Below are positions 31,811-42,647 of a DNA stretch of 64,000 bases, one piece after another. The stretch lies in assembly GCA_020466095.1 (NCBI GenBank), contig CM035809.1, forward strand, positions 6,002,723 to 6,066,722, in the 5' to 3' direction. The translations under genes were made by a program, and so were the position numbers. How positions within the stretch are numbered: the stretch's first letter is position 1; each line of letters opens with the position of its first letter. Origin of the DNA: Chlorops oryzae (taxonomy: Eukaryota > Arthropoda > Insecta > Diptera > Chloropidae). Under the pieces are notes generated by a model, which made no database searches, was not told the origin of the DNA, and saw nothing but the letters and a program-made list of their open reading frames with translations.

Positions 31811-32491
31811 AATGCGTTATATTTGACGTTACTCATACGTCAGTACTCTCCTTTTAAAAATGCGATTAATATGGAGGGCGCTTGAATTCTTTTTTGTGTC
31901 TCTGCCGAAATCTTTTCATTAAAGTCCCGTTAAGATTTCAAGAAAATTTGGCTTCTATTTATTATATTATGATATTATTACATATACCTAAATAAACTAA
32001 AAACCTTTCACATTGTATAACATTAATCTCTTCACTCTCGAGCCGTACAAAAGAAACGTTTGGCTTTCTTGCCATTAATTGACTTCAAGAGCATAGCGTT
32101 ACGATCTTTATTGTCTTCTGGTTTAAAGAGCTGAATAAAATGTTTGATCAAATGTCTTTGTGTTGCTCTTGTTATAGCACAAAACCAGCTATAACATCAC
32201 CCGCTCAAAAACGAATGGTCAGGGGCAATAAATTAGAAATTAGAAGAAATGAGTTTGGGAAGAACTCCTGCGATATGTTACGTTATAAAAAATAAAAATT
32301 TTATTGTTGACATATGTTAACATGACTCAAAACGACCTTGTTCATGTTTTGTAGAAGTAACGATAGATAAAGTAGAAAGAAAACTGATTCCGTGGATATC
32401 AAATATTGTAAGACTACAACTAAGCCTGTTCAACGAAATAGAAAAACCTGGAAACGTTAATTTTTACTTCCTACGATTCTGCCTCGATGTA

Positions 32492-33783
32492 ACAGGTTGG
32501 CTGATAAGTCCCCGGTCTGACACATAGATGGCGTCGCTAGTATTAAATGCATATTATTTTTATATAGTGGCAACCTTCAAATGATTCGTGTCAAAATTTG
32601 ACGTCTGTAAGTCAATTAGTTTGTGAGATAGAGCGTCTTTTGTGAAGCAACTTTTGTTATTGTGAAAAAAATGGAAAAAAAGGAATTTCGTGTTTTGATA
32701 AATTACTGTTTTCTGAAGGGAAAAAATACAGTGGAAGCAAAAACTTGGCTTGATAATGAGTTTCCGGACTCTGCCCCAGGAAAATCAACAATAATTGATT
32801 GGTATGCAAAATTCAAGCGTGGTGAAATGAGCACGGAGGACGGTGAACGCAGTGGACGCCCGAAAGAGGTGGTTACCGACGAAAACATCAAAAAAATTCA
32901 CAAAATGATTTTGAATGACCGTAAAATGAAGTTGATCGAGATAGCAGAGGCCTTAAAGATATCAAAGGAACGTGTTGGTCATATCATTCATCAATATTTG
33001 GATATGAAAAAGCTCTGTGCAAAATGGGTGCCGCGCGAGCTCACATTTGACCAAAAACAACAACGTGTTGATGATTCTGAGCGGTGTTTGCAGCTGTTAA
33101 CTCGCAATGCACCCGAGTTTTTGCGTCGATATGTGACAATGGATGAAACATGGCTCTATCACTACACTCCTGAGTCCAATCGACAGTCGGCTGAGTGGAC
33201 AGCGATCGGTGAACCGTCTCCGAAGCGTGGAAAGACTCAAAAGTCCGCTGGCAAAGTAATGGCCTCTGTTTTTTTGGATGGGCATGGAATAATTTTTATC
33301 GATTATCTTGAGAAGGAAAAACCATCAACAGTGACTATTATATGTCGTTATTGGAGCGTTTGAAGGTCGAAATCGCGGCAAAACGGCCCCATATGAAGAA
33401 GAAAAAAGTGTTGTTCCACCAAGACAACGCACCGTGCCACAAGTCATTGAGAACGATGGCAAAAATTCATGAATTAGGCTTCGAATTGCTTCCCCACCCA
33501 CCGAATTCTCCAGATCTGGCCCCCAGCGACTTTTTCTTGTTCTCAGACCTCAAAAGGTGCTCGCAGGGAAAAAATTTGGCTGCAATGAAGAGGTGATCGC
33601 CGAAACTGAGGCCTTTTTTGAGGCAAAACCGAAGGAGTACTACCAAAATGGTATCAAAAAATTGGAAGGTCGTTATAATCGTTGTATCGCTCTTGAAGGG
33701 AACTATTTTGAATAATAAAAACGAATTTTGACAAAAAAAAAGTGTTTTTCTTTGTTAGACCGGGGACTTATTAGCCAACCTGT
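32492..33783 (+). mobile_element. Himar1-like mariner (irritans subfamily), 1292 bp
   Basis: The left end starts ACAGGTTGGCTGATAAGTCC and the right end is its inverted counterpart, differing at one base (TTAGCC for TCAGCC). TA flanks both sides (32490-32491, 33784-33785). Units 1 (about 8501-8506) and 3 (about 53133-53138) keep the uninterrupted site, GATGCATAGTG. The ends and transposase match what I know of Himar1 from Haematobia irritans. Confidence 0.95.
32671..33715 (+). pseudogene. Himar1-like mariner transposase with two single-base deletions
   Basis: The frame opens at the ATG at 32671 (MEKKEFRVLINYCF) and is almost the Himar1 transposase. The helix-turn-helix region, WVPREL linker and catalytic motifs MDETW, HQDNAPCH and SPDLAPSDFF can all be found. 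It does not stay in one frame: one base is missing within 33311-33320 and another near 33557, so translation from the ATG ends at 33363. Allowing for the two losses, the length (1045 bases) equals a 348-codon gene plus stop less two bases. Those deletions are the only frame breaks I see, which means recent death of a nearly consensus copy. The product as it stands lacks the second and third catalytic aspartates. Confidence 0.9.
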
Positions 33784-33785
33784 TA

Positions 33786-35795
33786 TAGTGAATGCTCTCA
33801 GTATGAGCTCATTAGCAACTTAAAATAAACAGAAATCTTTGTCCCCTTTTTTAACGTAACTTACACCCACTTATAAACAAACAATTGTTTTTCTTCATTC
33901 GAGGCATATGTACCAAGCTTAAACCACAAAAATTGTGTGGCTTCCCAATGTGGAATGACAATATTATTTCCTCTAATACGCTTGCCGATCACATTTGCCG
34001 TCAACCCGTATAGAAATACCCGCTCAGCAGTTCAATTTCTATCATATCCTTGAAATTAAAGGATTTATTTCAATACTTAGTTATAATTGTGAATTGCAGA
34101 AAAATACGCCTCCGTTGTTCGTTCTCCGTTTAACTGTTCACTGCCACCACGAAATGTCCGCGTGTACCAAAGCTAAAAATCATCCAAAATTGTGAAGATT
34201 TTAATGCTATTAAGTGGCGTTATTATTCGCTTATTGCAGACTTCAGAAAACTTTATTCAAAGAAAAGGAGCGATGAGTGGTCATAATTGCTTCTAATTCA
34301 ACAAGGAAATTTAATGAAAAGAGCACGGATGACTAAGCTTAGTGGAAATGATAAAGAATCGCTCTTCCTTTCTACAAATTATAGCAATTTAGATTCCTAT
34401 TGAGGTTATTTCCTGTTTTTAATGACGTTGATTCGTTCCAATGCCTATTTTTGTGGCCTTTTTGAGTGAATCCTTCATGAGACCACATAAAACAAATGTT
34501 TAAAAAATTGTCTTGCCCGTTTCAAAAAGGATGTAATCCTTGTTTAAACAAATTAAAGCAAAGTTCGCCCAAGACCCAATTTTATAAGCATATGATAATG
34601 AGTAAAAATGGCTTTCTTCTGATTTTGCTGGAGATCATCAAGATATTGTTGACCATCGTTAGTGGGAGTTGTATGAAAACTTTTCGCTTTTATTGATCCA
34701 TTTCAATTGATCTGAATTTGTGGGAGGATACAACTTTATATCTTTCTCAAAGATGCACACAAAGTTATCAACGAAGTTTTCTTAAACAACTTCAGGCGGT
34801 TCGCTATCCAAAGTGGGGCATTAATTTATTTGAAATAGGATTATATTCATTTGTGGCATGGAGTTAGGAAATAAAAAACAAAAATTTGTTTTCTGTCCTC
34901 ATTAAGTATTCATTCCAAGAGCCCCAAAAAAATAAGTATTAGAACGAACAAACTTTGATGCTTTGATGAAGAAGAACATATCGCACATCATCTTTAAAGG
35001 AGACACAACTCAAAAATCGTCAATTTTGAGTTCAAATATGGCCATGCTACGGAGGCATCGCGTTGAAGGATCTTTTATTCCCTCCCAATTACTACTATCC
35101 GGCGTAATGAAGAACGCCTCGACCGGTCTGCCGGGAACTTTTACTCAGTAAACTGGAATGACATTGCATATTAGTTAATTTATATTGAGGCCTTCTGTAT
35201 TGAAAAAATTTAAGACAGAGGTTAAAGTATGAGACCTAATAATAATTTTGAACAATATTAATATCGAAAATAGAAGAAATTTGACAAATTCCCCCTCTTC
35301 GTTTATAGCCCTTTTAACCTCAAAGTTCAACTACCGTTTGGTCTGTCACTGGATTCTAGTTGATCGCCATAATACGGGATAAAGTACTCCGTCTTATAAG
35401 TACTTTCAGCAGCGATACCTTTTCCGTCCCTCTCTCTGTCTGTGTAAACGTTGAGTGTCTGTTCTCGTCTATTTTTCTCCTATAACGTTCACATTGCTTT
35501 TCAGTGAAAAGTCTGGTTTTCCGGCCATAAGCCAGAAAGCTTATTCTTTATATAAATTTTCATCAAAATCGGACGTCGGCAGCGGTTTGAATGCATGGTC
35601 GACGATTGCTGCATGATGCATTTTGAATTTGAGTCGAGTTGGAAAACTCCTTACAACTTCTAAAATTTTCTACCAATTTCAGCATACCATAACATTTTGG
35701 AAACGTAAAATACGCAGTTATTGTTTCAAAGCAAAGTAAAACTTTTATTGAAACACATGATAGATCGTTGTTAAGGTACATTCTTCCTCTTTTAA
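33786..35795. other. Duplicated non-coding block of unit 2
   Basis: This is paralogous to 8504-12490 without the two private insertions of unit 1, and to 53136-54945. It preserves the empty target sites of the unit 1 elements at about 35391-35400 and 35792-35795. No gene is supported. Confidence 0.6.
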
Positions 35796-36000
35796 GCAAA
35801 ATACATAAAATTCAAAACACATACATACTTTCTGAGATTTTGAGAAAAATCTAGAAATTGACGCCAAAATTTCAAAAATCGTCCTCCTGACCACAAAATC
35901 GAACTTTAAAAAAAAAAAAATTGGGTTTTCACATATGGTCTGATTTAGTGATCCAAAAAACAACCATTACAAACCAAAACCAAAAATAAAGTTTAATTTT

Positions 36001-36387
36001 GGAGAATCTGCTGGTCGTGGTATTGATGCAAGTCGCGGAGAGCACAATTTGGCTACTGATTTGGAATTTAACACAGGAATGGAACTACCTGCTGCCAATA
36101 TTGGAGCTTCTGGATCCTACGCTGCTCAAAATTCTGCTTCTCTATGGGGTACTCCTGGAGCATCTGCTGGTCAAAAGGCTGCTATAGAAGCATTGAATAA
36201 TGGAGTGTCAACTTATCAAAGGAATTCTGCTGAATTATCAGCTGGTCAAGGTGTTGCTTTCACAGAGACTTTTGACTTTAATTCTGATGCAGCAATATCT
36301 GTTGACGTACCCTTGTCACTTTCGGTGGGAAGTTCTGCTGGCAGACGCAATGGGTTTAAATCCCAAATGGGCATCAAATTGGGTTAA
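36001..36387 (+). pseudogene. 5'-truncated C-terminal copy of the repeat-protein family, unbroken
   Basis: 128 codons are open from GGA (GESAGRGI) to a stop. They cover the family tail: ELPAANIGASGSYAAQNSAS, ALNNGVSTYQRNSAELSAG and VPLSLSVGSSAGRRNGF...GIKLG. There is no ATG, signal peptide, array or promoter. Homology to gene A begins abruptly at the GGAGAATCTGCT word. I call it a truncated duplicate. A role as a terminal exon of a distant upstream gene is possible but has no support. Confidence 0.75.
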
Positions 36388-36564
36388 ACTTTTTGGTATT
36401 CTAGCCTTGCTTCGAAGTTAAGTTTGATAATTGTATATCTAGTAATAAGATAATAATTTGTTTCAGATTAAGTTTGGTAAATAATAATTATTATAATCAT
36501 TCTTAGTTAATTTCATGTATTAAGAATGCGAATTTTCGGGATTTCGAAAGAATAGATATTTTCG

Positions 36565-36680
36565 ATACAAGTGTCGAAATGAAGCTTTTTTTTTGCACGA
36601 GTGGTAAATGTTGTAAAACGAGGCGCAGCCGAGTTTTACAATACCACGAGTGCGAAAAAAGCTGAGTTTCGACACGAGTG
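36565..36680. repeat. Snap-back repeat
   Basis: GTGTCGAAATGAAGC...GCACGAGTGGTA pairs with TACCACGAGTGCG...GAGTTTCGACAC, and the centre TTGTAAAAC/GTTTTACAA closes on GAGGCGCAGCCGAG. It is a short palindromic element. Confidence 0.6.
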
Positions 36681-36811
36681 CCGAACAATATTTTATGCAA
36701 TAAGATTTCAAACTATATTTAAACCTAAATTTAAGAAAAGGTTTTTTTTTTGTGAAGAAAATAATTGGAAATTCTTTATTATACAACTTCGTAGTATGCT
36801 CTGCTTATTTT

Positions 36812-36967
36812 TGCCTTGTATTTTTTGAAATGCGTGCATTTTGAAATTTATTATTGCACACCTTGCCTTGTATTTGTTGAAATGCGTGCGTTTTGAAATT
36901 TATTATTGCACACCTTGCCTTGTATTTTTTGAAATGCGTGCGTTTTGAAATTTATTATTGCACGCTT
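36812..36967 (+). repeat. 52-bp tandem repeat, three copies
   Basis: Copies start at 36812, 36864 and 36916. Each contains TGCCTTGTATTT, GAAATGCGTGCGTTTTGAAA and TTTATTATTGCAC. The exact 52-bp spacing shows recent tandem duplication. Confidence 0.85.
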
Positions 36968-36994
36968 TGAAATTCATTACAAACCCTGGTAGTA

Positions 36995-38470
36995 TGCCAT
37001 GCTTTTTGTTTGTTTTAAAATTTTTTTTTATACTTTCCAGGGACTGAAAATAATCATTAATTTCAATTTCTATTTCTTTCATTTTGTTCAAATTGTGATT
37101 TTTATTTAAAACTCAGAAAATAATCATTACGTTCAGATTTCAATTTTTTCTTTCAAATATAAAACTTAAATTTCGTTTTATATTTTTTCACTTAAAAATA
37201 TAAATCAATTTCTGATTTTTATTTTTTCGCTCAAAAATAAAACTTAAATTTCGATTTATATATTTTTACTTGAAAATAAAAATAATTTTCTGATTTTTAT
37301 TTTTTCGCTTAAAAATAACACTTAAATTTCGATTTTGCTCTTTTACAATCAAAATTTAATTTGAATTTTTTTCGCTCAGAAATAAAAATCAATTTGATCA
37401 GTATTACTTATATAATTTTTGGGAAGCCTATATTACACCTTTTTCGAAGGAAAGGGTATACCTATTAAGTTTGGCACGGAGTTTGTAACAGACTAAAGGA
37501 GTCGCGATAGATAAAGACATTTATATATATATATATACATATTTATATATATATTCTTGATCAGGGTGACCAGAGGAGTCGATCTAGCCATGTCGGTCCG
37601 TCAATCTGTCTGTCGGTCACAAATTGATTTGCACTATATTGAATTGAGTGTTTCGCAGCTAGATATAAAGTCCTCTTACAGTTAAACTTTGGCCATAGCC
37701 ACCATTCGTGCAATTTTGCAAAATATAATTTGCATCATTTCGAATCGTGAATATAGCAGCCATATATAATTCTTTCTTATGGTACAATAGAAAAAAATAA
37801 AATTTTGCAAAATTTTGCGATTGGTGGTCATGGTCAAATTGTACCGTAATAAAGAACTTTTTTGTGAAGCCATTCTTTCAAAATTATATCGTACATTTAT
37901 CTACGCGTTAACAGCTTTGACACGATACCCATTTCACAATTTCAAGCTAAATGGTTTAAAATTTGTCAATTTCTCTGTGCAGTTACCATTCAATTTTCGC
38001 GGTTTGTGGTAAAGTCATTCTTTTCAAATTAGAGCCTAATTTTTTCTTCAAAATAATGAAAGTCAAAATTTCGCGAATGGCGCGAATTGTGGTCATGGCC
38101 GATCTTTCCCCGTAATTGATTGAAGATCGGCCCAGTAGAAAAAATTCACTTTTTCCAAAAGAAAAGTTTCAAAATTTCGGGCATTACTCCAGTTCTAATC
38201 ATCTCTTATACTATATGCACCATAATAGAGCACTGTTTTCAGCTGCCAAATGTAATATTCAAAATTGTGAAAATCACTGTGCACCGGTTTCGTATAAACT
38301 TCATATAAACTATCTACAGACCGTCCTTAACGAACTCTGAAATTTTAAATAAAATCGGGTGACGCGAATCGCTGCTATGGTCAGATTTTGACTGTGAGAA
38401 CCACTGCGGACTGATTTCGTTCAAACTTGACATAAACCATTCACAGACCATCCCCAACGAATACTGAAGT
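36995..38470. mobile_element. Foldback-family repeat: AT-rich subrepeats plus a core of about 115-bp tandem units
   Basis: From CCAGGGACTGAAAATAATCA (about 37036) to 37400 the sequence is an array of roughly 60-bp units alternating ATTTTTATTTTTTCGCT and CAAAAATAAAACTTAAATTT words. Bases 37630-38470 hold loose tandem units with GGCCAT..CCATTCG..AATTTTGCAAAAT and GCAGC(C/T)AGATATAA. Both parts recur at 57376-59320, where the AT-rich arrays lie at both ends in inverted orientation. This copy seems to lack the right array. Ends are approximate. Confidence 0.5.
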
Positions 38471-38569
38471 TGTGAATAAAATCGGATGCCGCGTTTGGCC
38501 AGTTAGCGACGACACAAAAACAAAAACACGTTTTTTATTATTTTTTTATATATTATATGTAAGAAGATA

Positions 38570-39340
38570 TAGATATTATATATGTGTATACAGGGTGTCC
38601 CGTAGGGTAGTACATTCTTTTACAGGGGTGGTAGGGGAGTCCAAGATGAACAAAAAATCGTATGTGAGGTGGGGATCCCAAATGCACCCCTGAGGAGTTA
38701 TAGGGCCTTAAAGTTTTCTGGCACTAAGTCCAGAAAAACAATTCTCCCACGCTAGTGGCTTACTGTAGAAAAAAAATTGTAATGCGGTTTGAAAGCCAAT
38801 TGTACAGGCTTTTGGGCAAAATTGAATTGATGGTCAAAACTGCAGTTATTGTGTGAAAAATAAACGCTCAAAGTCAAAAATTCTGAAAAAATTTTCAATT
38901 ATTTTACTTTGGGAGCCATTTTGGTATGGAAAAGGTCCAATTAAGACATGCTTTTTTAATTTTTTTTTAAATCTTCGATCAATTTACTTCAAATCTGTGG
39001 TACATTTGTTATACCTTATTTGCGGTTTAACCATCGAAAAAATGGGATTTAAAAACGAACTTCAACTTTTTTTTATGTGATGAAATTCTTAAAATAGCAA
39101 TCTTTGGCTTACAATGGCCAGCCAGCAATTTCTTAATTAAGACAAATTTTGGTTTAAAATTATACGTACTTTTATTGGAAAAATTGGTAATTTTTTGCTG
39201 CGATTATTTAAATTGATTTTAAAAAAAGTTCAAGTTCGTTTTTAAATCCTATTTTTCCTGAGGTTAAACCGCTAATAAGGTATAACAAATGTAATATGTT
39301 CACAGGTCATCTGTCTACCTAATCGCACACTTATAGTTAC
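38570..39340. repeat. Unclassified repeat with inverted segment
   Basis: Bases 38985-39078 and about 39220-39300 are inverted copies sharing ACATTTGTTATACCTTAT, GGTTTAACC and a GATTTAAAAACGAACTT word. Upstream, ATACAGGGTGTCCCGTAGGG is a transposon-like terminus. No protein is seen. Confidence 0.5.
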
Positions 39341-40380
39341 GTTTTTATACCCAGCGTAAGCGGGGTATATTAGTTTTGTGCGAATCTTGTAACAGGGAGA
39401 ACTAAGCTCCGGAGATATAGACATATATTATATATATAGAAATGATCAGGATCAAGAACTGAATCGATTTAGACATGTCCGTCTGTCCGTCTGTCCGTCC
39501 GTCCGTGGTCGGATCTCCTCCGAAATGGCTGGACCAATCAAGTCGAAATTTGGCACACAGGTATATCGGGATCCGAGTATGATCCTAAGTAAAAATGGGA
39601 GACATCCGCCCACTGCCACGCCCACAAATGAATATAATGTGTTTTTAGTAAAATGCTTGTAACTTGCGAACCACTCAACACATTCCATTGATATTTGGTG
39701 TACTGATAAACTACGAAAAGGGACATATTCTGGCAAAAAATGGACGCCGCCCTCCGTGAGCCACGCCCACAAATAAGCCCACAAATAAGGGCTTATCGTA
39801 ACTTGTGAAGTAAAAGGCGTAGAAGGTTCAAATTCGCAACATAGGTTCACCAAGGCGAATGAAAGGTGAAGGTAAAAATTTTATGTGGCCCGCCCACTTA
39901 CACGCCCACAAATGGAGATTTTTCGTAACTTTCGAATTAATAGGCGTAGACGCTTCAAATTCGCAACATAGGTTGACCAAGGCAAACGAAAGGTGTAGGG
40001 AAAAAATTTAACTGGCCCGCCCGCTGCCACGCCCACAAATGAAGATTTTTCTAACTTCCGAAGTAAAAGGCGTAGAAGCTTCGAATTCGCAACATAGGTT
40101 CACCAAGGCGAATGAAAGGTGTAGGTAAGAATTTTATGTGGCCCGCCCACTGCCACGCCCACAAATGAAGATTTTTCGTAACTTCTGAAGTAAAAGGCGT
40201 AGAAGCTTCAAATTCGCAACATAGGTTCACCAAGGCGAATGAAGGGTGTAGGGAAATAATTTATGTGGCCCTCCCACTGCCACGCCCACAAATAGAGAAG
40301 AAAAACATAGTGCACTCATAATTTCGGGACGCTGGGTATTTCAAAGTCGGGCTTGACCGACTTTAGCTTTCTTACTTGTT
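39341..40380 (+). mobile_element. DINE/mini-me-like repeat with 127-bp internal tandem units
   Basis: It begins TTTTTATACCCAGCGTAAGC, with GGGGTATATTAG forming a short inverted start and a CCGTCTGTCCGT run at 39480. It ends with the hairpin AAGTCGGGCTTGACCGACTT followed by TAGCTTTCTTACTTGTTT. Between them are four units of 126-127 bp, marked by CACGCCCACAAAT at 39901, 40028, 40154 and 40281. These signatures are familiar from dispersed fly repeats of the DINE-1/mini-me type. It encodes nothing. Confidence 0.6.
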
Positions 40381-40382
40381 TC

Positions 40383-40640
40383 AAGTTTGATTTTGTGGTC
40401 AGGAGGACGATATTTGAAATGTTCGCGTCAATTTCTAGATTTTTCTCAAAATCTCAGGAAGTACCATATGTATGTGTTTTGTATTTTATGTAACTTTCTA
40501 AAATGCGGAAGAATGCACCTTTACAACGATGTATCATATGTTTCAATCAAAGTCGTGCTTCAAGATCTATAGCCATTCAAATTTTAAAAAATTAATTTTT
40601 TGGCTTTGAAACAATAACTGCGTATTTAACGTTTCCAAAA
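40383..40640 (-). repeat. Inverted copy of the flank of the C-terminal fragments
   Basis: Read in reverse, this matches about 12250-12480 plus 13345-13450, and 35560-35910. Shared words are GTGGTCAGGAGGACGAT, TCTAGATTTTTCTCAAAATC and a TTTCAAAGCAA-type stretch. It spans the piggyBac site without the element. Confidence 0.6.
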
Positions 40641-41455
40641 TGTGATGGTATTTTTATGGAGCCCTGGGGCTCCGCGGAGCACACTTAGGGAACCGCTAGT
40701 TTAGATGCTCGAAAAAATTTACCCCCTCGAAATGCCACTCTATAACGTGTAAATATATCAAATGAAAACTCTCTACAAAAACTTTTCTACAATACAAAAA
40801 GTAAATTCGACAAACTCGATAAAAACTTGTGGATTTTAACGTATAAAATCAAATGCGAAGCCAGTTCCGATGACCATTAATTCAAAGTTTACGCGATACA
40901 GATCGGATCTTATAATACGAACTGGAATTTTATCACAAACAACAGCTCCAGCAACCAAGATTCAAACCAGATATTGGAAGCATACATAACAGTGGAGGAT
41001 TTTTGGAAACCATCGATTTTGCAAACGAACATGGTTTTTGATAGCCTGATCATGCCTTAAAACTAAAAATGAATGACGGTATAAAATTAATCATTTAAGA
41101 ATTTATATTATGATGATTAGCATTTATAGCTCGAATAGGGGAACCGATGTATTGTATTGTAAAAATCATAACTGTAATTACATACGCTCTCCAAATAATT
41201 ATATAAAAGTGTCCGATCCAAATATCCCAAACTGCTTGCTTTATATGCTACAGATATCAAATTCGGATTCAGCGGCTCCAAAAACAAATAATTATCAGAG
41301 TAAACTCCACAAAACAGCAAAAAATTTTGGTTTTGTTAAATTTTTAACTAAACAGCACTGACAAAAGGGGTTCGGCCCTGCGGGTCGTATTATACAAGCC
41401 ACAAGTTTTCAAGGTCACTGGATCCAAATTTGAGGTCTTTTAAGACCCATCCGCT
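40641..41455. other. Intergenic stretch with no supported gene
   Basis: This is AT-rich sequence, in part a diverged direct counterpart of 20650-20930. The ORF 41110-41361 (83 codons) has no recognisable feature and is not kept in the counterpart. Confidence 0.45.
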
Positions 41456-42576
41456 TCACATATAGCCATTTCTTCAAAACAATATCTTTGAATGATGTTT
41501 TTGGTCGCCTTTTTTAATCTTACTGTGCAACCAAGATCAGATGGATTCGGATCGAGTGAACTCGAAAACATATAACATGAATTGTTAGACCGTCGAAATT
41601 AATAACCAGGTGTGACAATGTGCTGCTTAGTTTGTTTTGGATTTTCCAAGTTGCACTGCGATTCAAAGTAATTCTTGCCGAATCAGTATATGCGACCACC
41701 ATTCCACCTGTTATACTTAAGACAAAACATTTAATTAATTTGAATTGGGTTCTTGAGAAGTTTGAAAGCTCCTTCGATTAACTGGTAAACAATACTCAAC
41801 TGACACAATAAAGCATTTTCTATTTGTTATTTATTTTCACTTTGTGCGAAATTCTGGGTTTTGCCAAAGTAGAAAATAGCAACAGGTGACTTCAAAGCAT
41901 AACAAAGACGGTGTATCCAAGTGTTTTTATTTAACGCAAACAAATTTTTTTTTTTTATGTTAGCTGTATATCTGAACCATGTTTAGAGCACTGGGATGGT
42001 CCACTCGACAAAATTTCATTGTTTTTTTGTCCTAGCCCTTTCACTACCTCTGCTACAATACAGCCCAAAGCTATAAGCAATTCACCTTGAATTGACTTTG
42101 CTTTCCCTTAGAAATAGCACAGCATTGGTACTGCTATTTAAAACTTGTCACATGGTTTCAATTAAGCTAAGCACTAAATGAAGGATACTTGTACATGAAA
42201 ATGCAGTGATTCATCTTAGTAAAAGAAAAGCTTTGCGCTTATTAGAAAAAGGCACAAGAAGGGCTTAATCACGAGTTTGGATACTGAATGTTTTCTATAT
42301 TTGTTTTATATTTTTGATTTGATTTGTATATTTCGTTTTCTTATTCCTCTTGTTGTCATTTTTTATTTTTCTTATGAAGGCCGTCGCGGGCGGACACAAA
42401 TGTCTTCGTAGACGTTGTACATCTGCAAAAGAACTTTCCGTAACTTTAATCAACTTTTTTATTTACGCAAATATACAATGCGTTTAGTAAAAAGCTGTTC
42501 AAATTTTTAATTAAGACAAAAATAACATCTGGCTTTTTTGCAATGCATTTGAGGAAAATCCCATAAAAAGTTTTTG

Positions 42577-42610
42577 TATAAAAAGGCTGTTCCGCTCTTT
42601 AAAAATCAGT
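42577..42610 (+). promoter_or_regulatory. Core promoter of gene C: TATA box and initiator
   Basis: TATAAAAA at 42577-42584 and TCAGT at 42606-42610 match those of genes A and B. The start A would be 42608, with a 40-base 5' UTR. The upstream 100 bases are also nearly the same as in A and B, which argues for shared expression. Confidence 0.85.
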
Positions 42611-42647
42611 AATATCTCTTACAATCAGATAGGATAGACCAACGACA

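Larger units (their letters stand above)
20931..36387 (+). repeat. Segmental duplication unit 2 (gene B to intact C-terminal fragment)
   Basis: This unit starts with an upstream block (20931-21796) shared with unit 3 (41456-42326). It then has gene B, a 3' flank, a block at 28000-29780 present in unit 3 but not unit 1, and the C-terminal fragment at 36001-36387. Private features are the Himar1-like mariner and the palindrome at 26336-26472. It lacks the 11691-12235 stretch that units 1 and 3 share. Confidence 0.8.

Noticed and set aside
39470..39520. CRISPR-like or microsatellite array (CCGTCTGTCCGT)
   Set aside because: It is a short run inside a dispersed fly repeat. There are no spacers and this is eukaryotic DNA.
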